From contig CAINZT010000129.1 of NCBI GenBank assembly GCA_903855705.1, forward strand, positions 1 through 64,000: a stretch of 64,000 bases of DNA, read 5' to 3'. Within the stretch, counting starts at the first letter, position 1; every line of letters begins with the position of its first letter. A program made the position numbers and the translations under genes. This document shows positions 42,124 through 50,913 of this stretch, piece by piece. Under the pieces are notes generated by a model. That model made no database searches, was not told where the DNA came from, and saw only the letters and a list, made by a program, of their open reading frames with translations. Source of the stretch: an uncultured Synechococcus sp. GTDB lineage: Bacteria > Cyanobacteriota > Cyanobacteriia > PCC-6307 > Cyanobiaceae.

Positions 42124-43472
42124 CAGCCCGCCTCGCCCTCAGGGGCTTCAGGCCCCGATTCAACCGCGGGGGCTGGCCCACTTTCAAACCCATCGGCGGC
42201 GAGCAGGCGCTCAAATGGGCACCAGAGCCGGGCCGGAGCCGGCAACTCGCGCAGCACCTCCTCACAGAAGGCTCGCTTCAGCAGGGCCGAAGCCTGCTCG
42301 GCGGCGATGCCGCGGCTTTGGAGATAAAACAGTTCGTCCTGCTGTAAGCAGCTCACGGTCGCGCCGTGGGCGCAGCGCACGTCATCGGCAACGATCTCCA
42401 GCTCGGGCTTGGTGTCGATCCGGGCCCGGTCGGAAAGCAACAGGCTGCGGCTGAGTTGGGCCGCATTGGTGCGTTGGGCGGCACGGGGCACCCGCACGGC
42501 GCCATTGAACACGCTGCGGCCCCGGCCATCGGCCACGGCCTTATGGAGCTGGTCGAGCTGCCCCTCGGGGCCTCCAAAGGCGATATGGCTGTGGGTGTCA
42601 GCGATCTGATCGCCCGCAACCACCTGTAGGCCGCGCAGAGTCGTGGTGGCGCTGCCATCCACCTGGACAACCCGGGGCTCCAGCCGGGAGACCCCCCAAC
42701 CGGCGCTGACAGCCACCAGGCTGACGTCACTTTCGGGGTCCTGCTCCATGGCCAGGTGGGCGAGCAAGGCCCCATCCGGCTGGCCCAGAGCCACCAGGCC
42801 GTGTTGGAGCTTGGCGCCCCGGCCCAGGTGGGCCTCCAGCACCAAGCTGGTGAGGCCCGAACCGGCGGCCGTGAGCCGCTGGCAGAGCTGCAATTCCGCT
42901 TTTTCTTCGAGAATCAGCAGCACCCGCAGGGGCCGTAGGCCTGTTGCGCCATCGCTCACTAGCTCCAGGCTCACCTGGGCCCGACTGGACACGCGCAGGG
43001 CCAGCAACTGGGAGGCACAGGCGTGGTTGAGCTCCACCGGCCAGTGCTGCTCGCAGCCGGTGGCGGCGAGGGTGTGGCCCAGGGCCAGCACCAGCTCGGA
43101 GTCTGAGAGCCGGGTCAACCCCGGCGGCAACACCACCCCAGAGAGGGGATCGCGGCGCCCATCGAGCTGCAACCGCAGGGTAGGGGGCTTGTCTTCGCAA
43201 GCCCCTTGCGGCGAGGTGCCTTCTGGGGCAGGCCCATCAGGAGTGATGCCACTGGACTGGGCGCCGCTGGGGGGTAGATCGAGGCCGGCCAGCAGGGCCA
43301 GGTCGGTGAAACGCCAGGCCTCCTGGTGCCTAGACGGCAGCGGCAGGGCCGCTAGGGCCTCCCGGCCACGCCCCTGCACGGCGGCCAAGGGGCCCGACGG
43401 GGCCGGCAACTGGGCCAACAACTCCCCGGTCCAGGTAGCCAAGGTTTTGGCAGAAACAGTGCTTGCCCCCAT
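42123..43472 (-). CDS. sufD: Fe-S cluster assembly protein SufD
   Basis: A 449-residue scaffold subunit of the SufBCD complex. The N-terminal helical part has LPSRHQEAWRFTDLALL. The beta-helix core shows [81 protein letters not shown] Pro/Ser/Gly-rich insert (SGITPDGPAPEGTSPQGA) lies around residues 75-95. Start and stop both overlap neighbouring genes by one base (TGATG). Confidence 0.95.
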   Translation of the reverse strand: MGASTVSAKTLATWTGELLAQLPAPSGPLAAVQGRGREALAALPLPSRHQEAWRFTDLALLAGLDLPPSGAQSSGITPDGPAPEGTSPQGACEDKPPTLRLQLDGRRDPLSGVVLPPGLTRLSDSELVLALGHTLAATGCEQHWPVELNHACASQLLALRVSSRAQVSLELVSDGATGLRPLRVLLILEEKAELQLCQRLTAAGSGLTSLVLEAHLGRGAKLQHGLVALGQPDGALLAHLAMEQDPESDVSLVAVSAGWGVSRLEPRVVQVDGSATTTLRGLQVVAGDQIADTHSHIAFGGPEGQLDQLHKAVADGRGRSVFNGAVRVPRAAQRTNAAQLSRSLLLSDRARIDTKPELEIVADDVRCAHGATVSCLQQDELFYLQSRGIAAEQASALLKRAFCEEVLRELPAPARLWCPFERLLAADGFESGPAPAVESGPEAPEGEAG

Positions 43473-44260
43473 CAGCCCAGCTCCAGGGCCGCCAGTTCCT
43501 GGTCCACCCAGTCGTAGCCGCGTTCTTCGAGCTCGAGGGCCAACTCGCGACCACCGGTGCGCAGGATGCGGCCAGCGGCCATCACATGGACAAAATCGGG
43601 GGTGATCGCCTCCAACAGCCGCTGGTAGTGGGTGATCAACAGGGTGGCGGTATCGGCGGTGGCGAGCTGGCTGACGCCGGCGGCCACGATGCGCAGGGCA
43701 TCGATATCCAGGCCCGAATCGGTTTCATCCAGGATCGCCACTAGGGGCTCCAGCAGGGCCATCTGCAGGATCTCATTGCGCTTTTTCTCGCCCCCCGAAA
43801 AGCCCTCATTGACACTGCGATCGAGGAACGCCGGATCCATCTGCACCACGGTCAGGCGCTCACGCACTAGGTCCTCAAACGCAAAGGTGTCGAGTTCCTC
43901 CTGGCCGAGCTGGACCCGGCGGGCATTGGTGGCCACCCGCAAAAATTCCAGGTTGCTCACCCCCGGAATCTCCACCGGATATTGGAAACCAAGGAACACC
44001 CCCACCCGGGCCCGCTCTTCGGGCGAGAGCTCCAGCAGGTTCGCGCCCCGGTAGGTGACGGTGCCTGCAGTCACCGTGTAGGCGGGATGGCCCGCCAGCA
44101 CCTTGGAGAGGGTGCTCTTGCCGCTGCCATTACGGCCCATCACCGCGTGGATCTCCCCGGCCCGCAGGGTGAGGTTCACCCCCTTGAGGATCGCCTTGTC
44201 CTCCACGCGGGCATGGAGTCCGCGGATCTCAAGCAGAACGTTGGCGTCGGGGCGAATCAC
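43472..44260 (-). CDS. sufC: Fe-S cluster assembly ATPase SufC
   Basis: A 262-residue ABC-type ATPase that drives conformational change in SufBCD. Walker A is [17 protein letters not shown]; the signature is [14 protein letters not shown], followed by Walker [17 protein letters not shown] and the H-loop ITHYQRLL. The GTG at 44260 ([17 protein letters not shown]) gives a normal length; the longer ORF of the track is rejected. It overlaps sufD by one base. Confidence 0.96.
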   Translation of the reverse strand: MIRPDANVLLEIRGLHARVEDKAILKGVNLTLRAGEIHAVMGRNGSGKSTLSKVLAGHPAYTVTAGTVTYRGANLLELSPEERARVGVFLGFQYPVEIPGVSNLEFLRVATNARRVQLGQEELDTFAFEDLVRERLTVVQMDPAFLDRSVNEGFSGGEKKRNEILQMALLEPLVAILDETDSGLDIDALRIVAAGVSQLATADTATLLITHYQRLLEAITPDFVHVMAAGRILRTGGRELALELEERGYDWVDQELAALELG

Positions 44261-44336
44261 GGGTGCGAAAACAAACGAATCGGAAACAGGAACAACGGCC
44301 GCCACCGTTGGCAGCAGCGAAGGGCGGATCGCCGGG

Positions 44337-45779
44337 CTAGCCGACCGACCCTTCCAACTTGAGGGCCAGCAACTTGTCCGCTTCGGCGGCGAACTCCATC
44401 GGCAATTGGTTGAAGACGTCGCGGCAGAAGCCACTCACCATCATTGACACCGCCTCCTCAAAGGCGATGCCCCGGCTCTGGAGATAAAAGAGCTGATCCT
44501 CCGACATGCGACAGGTGCTGGCCTCATGCTCTACCGAGGCCAAGGGCTGCTGGGAGCGGATGTAGGGATAGGTGTTCGCGGCGGCCTGGTCGCCGATCAA
44601 CATCGAGTCGCATTGGCTATAATTGCGGGCTCCCACAGCCTTGGGACCAATCTGAACCAGGCCCCGATAGCTGTTGGCGGAATGGCCAGCGCTGATGCCC
44701 TTGCTCACGATCGTGGAGCGGGTGCGGGGGCCTACATGCACCATCTTGGAGCCGGTATCAGCCTGCTGGTGGTTGTTGGTGAGGGCCACGGAATAGAACT
44801 CTCCAACCGAATCGGCCCCCTGCAGCACACAACTGGGATACTTCCAGGTGATGGCCGAACCGGTTTCCACCTGGGTCCAGCTGATCTTGCTGCGATCGCC
44901 GCGGCAATGGCCCCGCTTGGTCACGAAGTTGTAGATCCCCCCGACGCCATGCTCATCGCCGGCGTACCAGTTCTGGACAGTGGAATACTTGATCGAGGCA
45001 TCATCAAGGGCCACCAGCTCCACTACGGCCGCATGCAGCTGGTTGGTATCAAACATGGGCGCGGTGCAGCCCTCTAAGTAGCTCACCGAAGCCCCCTCTT
45101 CCGCCACGATCAAAGTGCGCTCAAACTGGCCGGTATCACCTGAGTTGATGCGGAAATAGGTGGAGAGCTCCATCGGGCATTCCACCCCCTTAGGGATGAA
45201 CACGAAGGATCCATCGCTGAAAACAGCCGAATTGAGGGCTGAATAATAGTTGTCGTTACTGGGAACAACCGTACCCAAATAGCGCTCAATGAGCTCAGGG
45301 TGCTCCTTCACAGCTTCACTGATCGAGCAGAAGATCACCCCATGCTCGGCCAGTTTTTCCTTGTAGGTGGTGGCGATCGAAACGCTATCAAAAACGGCGT
45401 CCACTGCCACATTGGTGAGGCGCTTCTGCTCACTCAGGGGAATGCCAAGTTTGTCGAAGGTTTCGAGCAGCTTGGGATCAACTTCATCGAGGCTGGCCTT
45501 CTTATCGCGCTGCTTGGGAGCCGCGTAATAAATGATATTTTGAAAATCAATCGGCGGATAGCCCAGGGCCGCCCAGTCGGGCGTTTCCATCTGCAGCCAT
45601 TGGCGATAGGCCCGCAACCTGAATTGCAGCAAAAAGTCAGGCTCGTCCTTTTTGGCCGAAATCAATCGCACCACGTCCTCACTGAGGCCCTTGGCGATTT
45701 TCTCAGTTTCAATGTCAGTAACAAAACCGTACTTATACGGCTGACTGACAAGATCGCCAACGCTGGCTGCCGTGGTCAT
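44337..45779 (-). CDS. sufB: Fe-S cluster assembly scaffold SufB
   Basis: A 480-residue main scaffold of SufBCD, where clusters form. Conserved stretches include [77 protein letters not shown] and [10 protein letters not shown], ending with the SufB/SufD common [12 protein letters not shown]. It is first in sufBCDS, six bases after ftrC on the same strand. Confidence 0.97.
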   Translation of the reverse strand: MTTAASVGDLVSQPYKYGFVTDIETEKIAKGLSEDVVRLISAKKDEPDFLLQFRLRAYRQWLQMETPDWAALGYPPIDFQNIIYYAAPKQRDKKASLDEVDPKLLETFDKLGIPLSEQKRLTNVAVDAVFDSVSIATTYKEKLAEHGVIFCSISEAVKEHPELIERYLGTVVPSNDNYYSALNSAVFSDGSFVFIPKGVECPMELSTYFRINSGDTGQFERTLIVAEEGASVSYLEGCTAPMFDTNQLHAAVVELVALDDASIKYSTVQNWYAGDEHGVGGIYNFVTKRGHCRGDRSKISWTQVETGSAITWKYPSCVLQGADSVGEFYSVALTNNHQQADTGSKMVHVGPRTRSTIVSKGISAGHSANSYRGLVQIGPKAVGARNYSQCDSMLIGDQAAANTYPYIRSQQPLASVEHEASTCRMSEDQLFYLQSRGIAFEEAVSMMVSGFCRDVFNQLPMEFAAEADKLLALKLEGSVG

Positions 45780-45785
45780 GGCCGT

Positions 45786-46154
45786 CTATCCGAAGGAACA
45801 ATGGGCCTGAATCTCTTCAGCTGAGATGGTCTGTTTATCACAACGGAAAGCGTTGTCTTCGGTGAGAAACAGCATGCAATGGCATTCCTTGCGTTCGCGC
45901 ATGGGCACGCAAGGGCAGTTCCAGAAGGCCTGCTGGACCTCGGCCTGCTTGTCCTCATAGTGGCGACAAGGGCAGAGGGCGCCGCCAAGCTCGTCCTTGT
46001 GGCGGGCCAACCCTTCCAACACCACCGCCGTCACACCGGAGTCGATACAGAAGAAGGTGCCAGTGCGCTGGGCGTAGGTCTCAGCAAACTTGCGGATCAC
46101 CTCGAGGCTCTCACTGGCCTTGGTTGCCTCGGCGGAGGTCGTGGTGTCGGACAT
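45786..46154 (-). CDS. ftrC: Ferredoxin-thioredoxin reductase catalytic subunit
   Basis: A 122-residue [4Fe-4S] enzyme that passes electrons from photosystem I-reduced ferredoxin to thioredoxin. The cluster and redox-disulfide cysteines are in CPCRHYEDK, NCPCVPMRERKECHCML. The ATG at 46154 (MSDTTTSAEATK) fits; the upstream extension is rejected. It precedes sufB by six bases, so this Fe-S enzyme is probably cotranscribed with its cluster-assembly genes. Confidence 0.95.
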   Translation of the reverse strand: MSDTTTSAEATKASESLEVIRKFAETYAQRTGTFFCIDSGVTAVVLEGLARHKDELGGALCPCRHYEDKQAEVQQAFWNCPCVPMRERKECHCMLFLTEDNAFRCDKQTISAEEIQAHCSFG

Positions 46155-46235
46155 GGGCGGCAGGTGTACGGCGAAATCGTGCCAGAACCGGGGCCAGCGC
46201 TGGACCCAGGGGCCAGACAAGGCGAATGGCAGCAA

Positions 46236-46259
46236 TAACGAAACCCTGGGGTTTCGTTA
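46236..46259. promoter_or_regulatory. Palindrome in the ftrC-sufR intergenic region (candidate SufR operator)
   Basis: TAACGAAACCC and GGGTTTCGTTA are perfect 11-base arms with a two-base spacer. It lies 82 bases upstream of the ftrC start and about 230 upstream of the sufR start. Position suits an operator controlling both sides. It lacks a T-run, so it is not a terminator. The sequence differs from the CAAC-N6-GTTG site reported for Synechocystis SufR, so assignment to SufR is inference from position. Confidence 0.55.
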
Positions 46260-46488
46260 CGAACGAGCCTAGGGCACCGAACCCGGCGCCGGTTGCTGAG
46301 CGCCAATTCTGCCCGTCGCCCGACCAGCCCCGCTCGAACCTTGCCCCTGGCGCTCCGCCCTGGCGGAGCCCAACCCCCCGAGACCAGCCCGCTCCCGCCT
46401 CCAGCCCACTGGCGACCGGCGGGAGGGGGGAGCGCCAACGCCACAACAGCAAAACAAACGTGGCATCGTGGTTGGACAGGCTGCGGCC

Positions 46489-47313
46489 ATGACGACGGCC
46501 ATGACACTGACCGCCCAACCCACGCCGAGATCAGCTGCCCAGGAGGGCTCCCGAGTCGAGCCCCCCGCTCCCCAAGCTGAGCAACCGCTTGGCCCTAACG
46601 GCCGCCGGTCCGTTCCCACACCGGCACCAGCTGGCGCCGCCAGCGCTCCCACCCGGGACACGGTCCTGACCCTGCTGCTGCGCCAGGGCGAGGCCACGGC
46701 CGCCGACCTGGCCGCCCAGTTGGTGGTGTCGGTGCAGGTGATGCGTCGCCACCTGCGCTCCCTCGAAGACGACGGCCTTGTGATGGCCAGCCCCAGCGCC
46801 GAAGGGCCGGGCCGGCCCAGCAACCGCTGGGGCCTCACCCGGAAGGGCCGCAGCCGCTTCCCCGATGGCAGCGAGCATTTCGCCCTCGGCCTGCTGGATT
46901 CAATGGCCGCCAGCCTGCCCGCCCAGACCGTGGCCCAGCTCCTGGGCCAACAGGCTGCAGCCAAAGCTGCCATCTACCGCCAGACCATCGGCTCCGGCTC
47001 CCTGCCCGAACGGATTGAACGGCTGGTGGACCTGCGCCGCCGCGATGGCTACGTGGCGGAGTTTCACCCCGATAGCGAGGGCCAGGGCTGGGTCATGAGT
47101 GAATTCCATTGCTCGGTGATGCGGATCGCCGAGCAGTTCCCCCAACTTTGCGACCAGGAGCTGCAACTGATCCGCCACACCTTCCCCGACTGCCAGGTGG
47201 ATCGGGTGCATTGGCGCCTGGAGGGGGGGCACTCCTGTGGCTTCCGCCTCCAGCTCAACCCGGCCCCAGAAGCGGGCCCCAATCCTGGCCTTGGACCCGT
47301 GAGCGGGTGCTGA
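46489..47313 (+). CDS. sufR: SufR, Fe-S-sensing repressor of the suf operon
   Basis: A 274-residue DeoR-type winged-helix regulator. The start MTTAMTLTAQ is preferred; a GTG at 46468 is possible. The HTH (about 62-110) is TRDTVLTLLLRQGEATAADLAAQLVVSVQVMRRHLRSLED. The C-terminal half carries four cysteines (FHCSV, QLCDQ, FPDCQ, HSCGF), spaced as in cyanobacterial SufR, where they bind a [4Fe-4S] cluster. Cluster-loaded SufR represses sufBCDS; loss of cluster under iron or oxidative stress derepresses. The N-terminal 55 residues are low complexity. Confidence 0.94.
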   Translation: MTTAMTLTAQPTPRSAAQEGSRVEPPAPQAEQPLGPNGRRSVPTPAPAGAASAPTRDTVLTLLLRQGEATAADLAAQLVVSVQVMRRHLRSLEDDGLVMASPSAEGPGRPSNRWGLTRKGRSRFPDGSEHFALGLLDSMAASLPAQTVAQLLGQQAAAKAAIYRQTIGSGSLPERIERLVDLRRRDGYVAEFHPDSEGQGWVMSEFHCSVMRIAEQFPQLCDQELQLIRHTFPDCQVDRVHWRLEGGHSCGFRLQLNPAPEAGPNPGLGPVSGC

Positions 47314-47717
47314 GCCGCGAGGACCTGGCCGAGCTGGAAGCGAGCCTGTTGCCGGCCCTGGAGCGCCACCACCTGCGGCTGCTGGCCCATAGCCTGCGCA
47401 GCCTGCAAGCGGCCGCCGGCCGCCGCAGCGGTCCCCTCCCCGCCCGAACCGACCTGCTGGCCTGGGCCCTGGACCAACCCGAACTGGAGGCCGAACCAGG
47501 GTTTTGCCAGGCCTTCCTCGACCAGCTGCAACGGGCCGGCAGCCAGTTGGAACGCATCGCCGAAGACCGCAGCGGCAGCAGCCAAACCGCCCAACCGCCA
47601 GCCATACCGCCCCCAACCGGCCCCCTGGGCCTGGGCCTGGCCGATCTGGTGGCCTGGGCAGGCCAGCAGGCGGACCGCCGGATTGCGAATATCAAGGCAC
47701 CTGAGTCGTCCCCTTGA
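47307..47717 (+). CDS. Conserved hypothetical helical protein downstream of sufR
   Basis: A 136-residue protein with a GTG start (VLSREDLAELEASLL) inside the last codons of sufR. It is mostly helical (ALERHHLRLLAHSLRSLQA, LAWALDQPEL, FLDQLQRAGSQLERIA), then a Pro-rich linker and a final LGLADLVAWAGQQADRRI. I know of similar genes following sufR in picocyanobacteria but no function. Overlaps on both sides (sufR and the lyase gene) make it part of one operon. Confidence 0.7.
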   Translation: MLSREDLAELEASLLPALERHHLRLLAHSLRSLQAAAGRRSGPLPARTDLLAWALDQPELEAEPGFCQAFLDQLQRAGSQLERIAEDRSGSSQTAQPPAIPPPTGPLGLGLADLVAWAGQQADRRIANIKAPESSP

Positions 47718-48388
47718 GCAGCCCCGAGCCGGTCTCCAGCAGCCCCTTCCCCAGCAGCCCCCAGGGCCAAGGCCGCCTGGTGATCAATGATGCCCTCAGT
47801 TTTTTCCAGTTGAGCTGTGGGCGCTGGCGCTCCCAGCGCAGTAGCCACCACCTGCTGCACCGCCGCGCCGAGGCCGGCGGTTCCCTGATCGTGGTGGAGG
47901 AGCTGGGAGTTGACGATCCCCGCCTGGAGGCGATTGCCCAGCTCCATGGCCAGGATCCCGCCGGCCTAGTGGGCGGCTGCAGGGTGCGCTGGAGCGGCTC
48001 GATGGCCTGGGACAAGGCCGGCGAAGACCACCAGGGCGAGAGTGTCTTTGGCCTGATCCCCACCGATGGGCGGGGCCGGGCCGGCCTGTTGCTGCGGGAC
48101 CGGGGCTACGCCGAGACGGCGCCCGTGGCTGGCCACTTCCGCATGGACGACCGGGACGACCTGCTGCTGAGCACCGCCTACGAAACGATGAGTTCCCTGG
48201 AGCGCTTCTCCTTTGCCGGGCCCAACGTGCGCCTGCGCACCAGCACGGTCGAGGGGCTCTCGAATACGGCCTCCTTCTGTGTGGAAACCCGCTGCAGCGA
48301 CGCAGACGGGACGACCCTGGGCGCCAGCCTGGCCGTCGCGGGCACGAGCCCTGGCACCGGCGCCACCCTGTCCCCCCTGGGCTGGTAG
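47714..48388 (+). CDS. CpcS/CpeS-type phycobiliprotein lyase
   Basis: A 224-residue lipocalin-like lyase that attaches bilin chromophores to phycobiliprotein beta or alpha subunits (Cys-84-type sites). Recognisable are ALSFFQLSCGRWRSQRSSHH, IVVEELGVDDPRLEAIAQLH, GGCRVRWSGSMAWD, DRDDLLLSTAYETMSSLERFSFAGPNVRLRTSTV and FCVETR. The TTG start overlaps the upstream stop (TTGA); a Pro/Ser-rich N-terminus precedes the domain. The gene lies directly before cpcG, fitting a phycobilisome role. Which bilin and subunit cannot be told. Confidence 0.9.
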   Translation: MSSPEPVSSSPFPSSPQGQGRLVINDALSFFQLSCGRWRSQRSSHHLLHRRAEAGGSLIVVEELGVDDPRLEAIAQLHGQDPAGLVGGCRVRWSGSMAWDKAGEDHQGESVFGLIPTDGRGRAGLLLRDRGYAETAPVAGHFRMDDRDDLLLSTAYETMSSLERFSFAGPNVRLRTSTVEGLSNTASFCVETRCSDADGTTLGASLAVAGTSPGTGATLSPLGW

Positions 48389-48481
48389 GGAACGTTACGG
48401 ACTGTGAGCCCTGGCCCGGGCCAGCCGGTCGCCCCGAGGGCGGACTTCTACGATCAGCGGCGACGGATGCCGAAGTTTCGA

Positions 48482-49243
48482 GTGGCCCTTCCTCTTCTGA
48501 AGTACGCGCCCAGCACGCAGAATTCTCGCGTGAAGGATCTGCGGGTGGGTTCGGATGAGGATCCGAAAGCCGTATCCCTTGACAAGGCCCTGGATCGGGA
48601 AGATCAGAACTTCGTGATCGAAGCGGCCTACCGGCAGATCTTCTTCCATGCCTTCAAGGTTGATCGGGATCGCACCCTGGAATGCCAGCTGCGCGATGGA
48701 CAGATCACGGTGCGCGATTTCATTCGCTCCCTCTGCCTATCTGACACCTTTACCCGCAGTTTCTACAACCTCAACAGCAACTATCGGGTGGCCCGCCACC
48801 TGGTTGAAAAACTGTTGGGTCGCCAGGTTTACGGCAAAGCTGAGGAAATTGCCTGGTCGGCGGTGATCATGACCCGGGGAATCCGGGGCGCTGTCGATGA
48901 CATCCTCAACAGCCAGGAGTATCTCGACAACTTCGGCTACGACACCGTGCCCTACCACCGCAACCGGGTGGTGGGCTCCCGAGATCTGGGCGAAACCCCC
49001 TTCAACATCACCACCCCCCGCTACGAGGCCTACCACCGTGGCGTTCTGGGCTTCCCCCAGATCATCTACACCGGCACGGCCCGCAGCCTGCCCGAGCGCG
49101 CCCGCCAGCGTCGCGGCGGCTATCCCGAGGACTACCTGCCCTGGGTGCGCACCCTGCCCGCCACCCGCACCCGCGGCGCCTCCGGCGGCAACACCAGCAT
49201 CGATTACCTGGCGAAGGTGCCTTACCGCAGCCTGGGCCGCTGA
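48482..49243 (+). CDS. cpcG: Phycobilisome rod-core linker polypeptide
   Basis: A 253-residue protein when started at the GTG at 48482, giving ALPLLKYAPSTQNSRV, the usual CpcG N-terminus; an ATG at 48467 and the track start at 48404 are alternatives. The linker (pfam00427) domain runs from FVIEAAYRQIFFHAFKVDRD to EYLDNFGYDTVPYHRNR, followed by ETPFNITTPRYEAYHRGVLGFPQIIY and a basic, Gly/Arg-rich tail. CpcG joins phycocyanin rods to the allophycocyanin core. A strong terminator follows. Confidence 0.95.
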   Translation: MALPLLKYAPSTQNSRVKDLRVGSDEDPKAVSLDKALDREDQNFVIEAAYRQIFFHAFKVDRDRTLECQLRDGQITVRDFIRSLCLSDTFTRSFYNLNSNYRVARHLVEKLLGRQVYGKAEEIAWSAVIMTRGIRGAVDDILNSQEYLDNFGYDTVPYHRNRVVGSRDLGETPFNITTPRYEAYHRGVLGFPQIIYTGTARSLPERARQRRGGYPEDYLPWVRTLPATRTRGASGGNTSIDYLAKVPYRSLGR

Positions 49244-49272
49244 GCACAGGGCCAAGGCTTTTTTTCCAGCAA

Positions 49273-49299
49273 GCGGCGGGATCTCCCGCCGCTTTTTTT
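49273..49299 (+). terminator. Rho-independent terminator after cpcG
   Basis: GCGGCGGGA-TC-TCCCGCCGC stem followed by seven T residues, about 30 bases after the cpcG stop. Confidence 0.95.
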
Positions 49300-49417
49300 G
49301 TGTGCAGCACTGAAATGGGCCTGGATCAGGGGTCAGTGGATCCTGACGACAAAGGGGAGGCAGGCAGGGATCGCTGAAAAGTTGTGCAGACTGATCCCAA
49401 AGAAATCTGGAGGCGCT

Positions 49418-50569
49418 GTGAGCCAAGCCCTGTCTTCGTTGGCCCAAATGACCCTGAGGCAACTGCGCCAGGTCGCCAGCGATCTGGGCGTGTCCCTCTA
49501 CAGCCGCAAAACCAAGGAGCAACTGGTTGACGCCATCAATAGTCGCCAGCCCCTAGACAGCACGACCAGCGACGCCGAGGCCCCGGCAGACCAGGCCTGG
49601 ACTGACCCAAGCCTCAGCAGCCTCGAAGCCGGCCTGGCTCCCGCCCCCCGGCCCGAGTCCGACACGCGGGTGGTGTTCCTGCCCCGCGATCCCCAATGGG
49701 CCTATGTGTTCTGGGAGATCTCGGATGGGGATCGCCTGCAGGCCCAACAGGCTGGCGCCAACCAGCTCTGCCTGAGGGTCGCCGATGTCACCGGCCTCAG
49801 CGGCGGCGGCAGCCACCCCCACACCCTCCAGGAAGTGGCCGTTAATAGCCATGCCACGGAGTGGTATTTACCCGTTCCCCTCAGCGATCGGGATTACCGG
49901 GTTGAGCTGGGCTACCGCAAGGGCGGCGGCGGCTGGATCTCCCTGGCCACCTCGGCCGTAGCCCGGGTGCCAGCCCTCCATCCCAGCGAGCAGATCTTCG
50001 ACCAGTTCGTGCCCTTCTCCCTGGAAACCACGCCGCTGCAACCGGGTCAGGCGCCTGAAACCGGCAGCCCCAACTCCAACGACAGCCGCAGCGACAACAG
50101 CCTGCATGAGCGGCTCTATCAAGCCGCCACCCTGCCGGCCACCCGCTGGCGCCACCTGGGCCGGGGCTCCGAAGCCTTCCACGAAGACGACTTGGCCGGC
50201 TCAGCGGCCCTGGGCGCCGGCGGCCAATCCTCCGGTGTGGGGGTCTGGGCCAGCGGCCGCAACGAATCCGGCGCCGGGGCGATGGCCTCACGCCAACGGG
50301 CCTTCTGGCTGGTGGCCGATGCCGAGCTGATCGTCTACGGCGCCACCGACCCTTCGGCCCGCCTGAGCATCGGCGATGAGGATGTGCCCCTTTCTAGCGA
50401 TGGCACCTTCCGTGTTCAGGTGCCCTTCCGGGACGGCCAGCAGATCTATCCGATCAAGGCGGTGGCCGCCGATGGCGAACAGAAGCGCAATATCACCCTG
50501 GAATTTGAACGGCGCACCCCGGAAGACAACACCAACACGGCGAGCCAAGCCGTGGCGGAATGGTTCTGA
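49418..50569 (+). CDS. DUF4912 protein with N-terminal SAP/Rho-N-like motif
   Basis: A 383-residue protein with a GTG start preceded by TGGAGG. Residues 9-45 (MTLRQLRQVASDLGVSLYSRKTKEQLVDAI) look like a Rho-N/SAP helical motif that can bind nucleic acid. The DUF4912 domain follows (VVFLPRDPQWAYVFWEIS, LRVADVTG, WYLPVPLSDRDYRVELGYR, WISLATSAVARVP). The end has a second beta-rich segment (DAELIVYGATDPSARLSIGDEDVPLSSDGTFRVQVPF). It is a conserved cyanobacterial architecture of unknown function. Confidence 0.85.
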   Translation: MSQALSSLAQMTLRQLRQVASDLGVSLYSRKTKEQLVDAINSRQPLDSTTSDAEAPADQAWTDPSLSSLEAGLAPAPRPESDTRVVFLPRDPQWAYVFWEISDGDRLQAQQAGANQLCLRVADVTGLSGGGSHPHTLQEVAVNSHATEWYLPVPLSDRDYRVELGYRKGGGGWISLATSAVARVPALHPSEQIFDQFVPFSLETTPLQPGQAPETGSPNSNDSRSDNSLHERLYQAATLPATRWRHLGRGSEAFHEDDLAGSAALGAGGQSSGVGVWASGRNESGAGAMASRQRAFWLVADAELIVYGATDPSARLSIGDEDVPLSSDGTFRVQVPFRDGQQIYPIKAVAADGEQKRNITLEFERRTPEDNTNTASQAVAEWF

Positions 50570-50573
50570 TCCG

Positions 50574-50774
50574 ATGACCTCCCCCATTCCTACAACCGTT
50601 CTCAAGCCGATCGTGGCCCTCACCCCCATGGTTGGGGCCGTGGTGGTGCCCCTATTGGTGCCGATCCTGATGGTGCGTGTCGGCATTGGCGCCGGTGTGG
50701 CGGCAGCCGTGGTCGTCAGCTGCATCTGGTTCACCCTGATGCTGCGCACCTCGGAAATGCCGCACCACGGCTGA
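50574..50774 (+). CDS. Small two-helix membrane protein
   Basis: A 66-residue protein starting four bases after the DUF4912 stop. Two hydrophobic helices (IVALTPMVGAVVVPLLVPILM and AGVAAAVVVSCIWFTLMLRT) are joined by a short loop, with a TSEMPHHG end. Tight spacing suggests cotranscription with the DUF4912 gene. No family name or function recognised; the gene is embedded in a longer spurious ORF in the track. Confidence 0.65.
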   Translation: MTSPIPTTVLKPIVALTPMVGAVVVPLLVPILMVRVGIGAGVAAAVVVSCIWFTLMLRTSEMPHHG

Positions 50775-50913
50775 AGGGGCCCGGCGTCAGTCTTCAACTG
50801 AGGGGCAAGGCCCTACCCATACGGGCAAGTCCTGACCACTGGGGTCCGAATCAGGCCTCAAGCAGCAAAACGGCGATCAAACCGGGAACCCTGGCTGCAG
50901 TGATGGCGGGGCG

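Noticed and set aside
46236-46259. Palindrome as a transcription terminator
   Set aside because: No T-run on either side, and it lies between divergent genes where no transcript should end.
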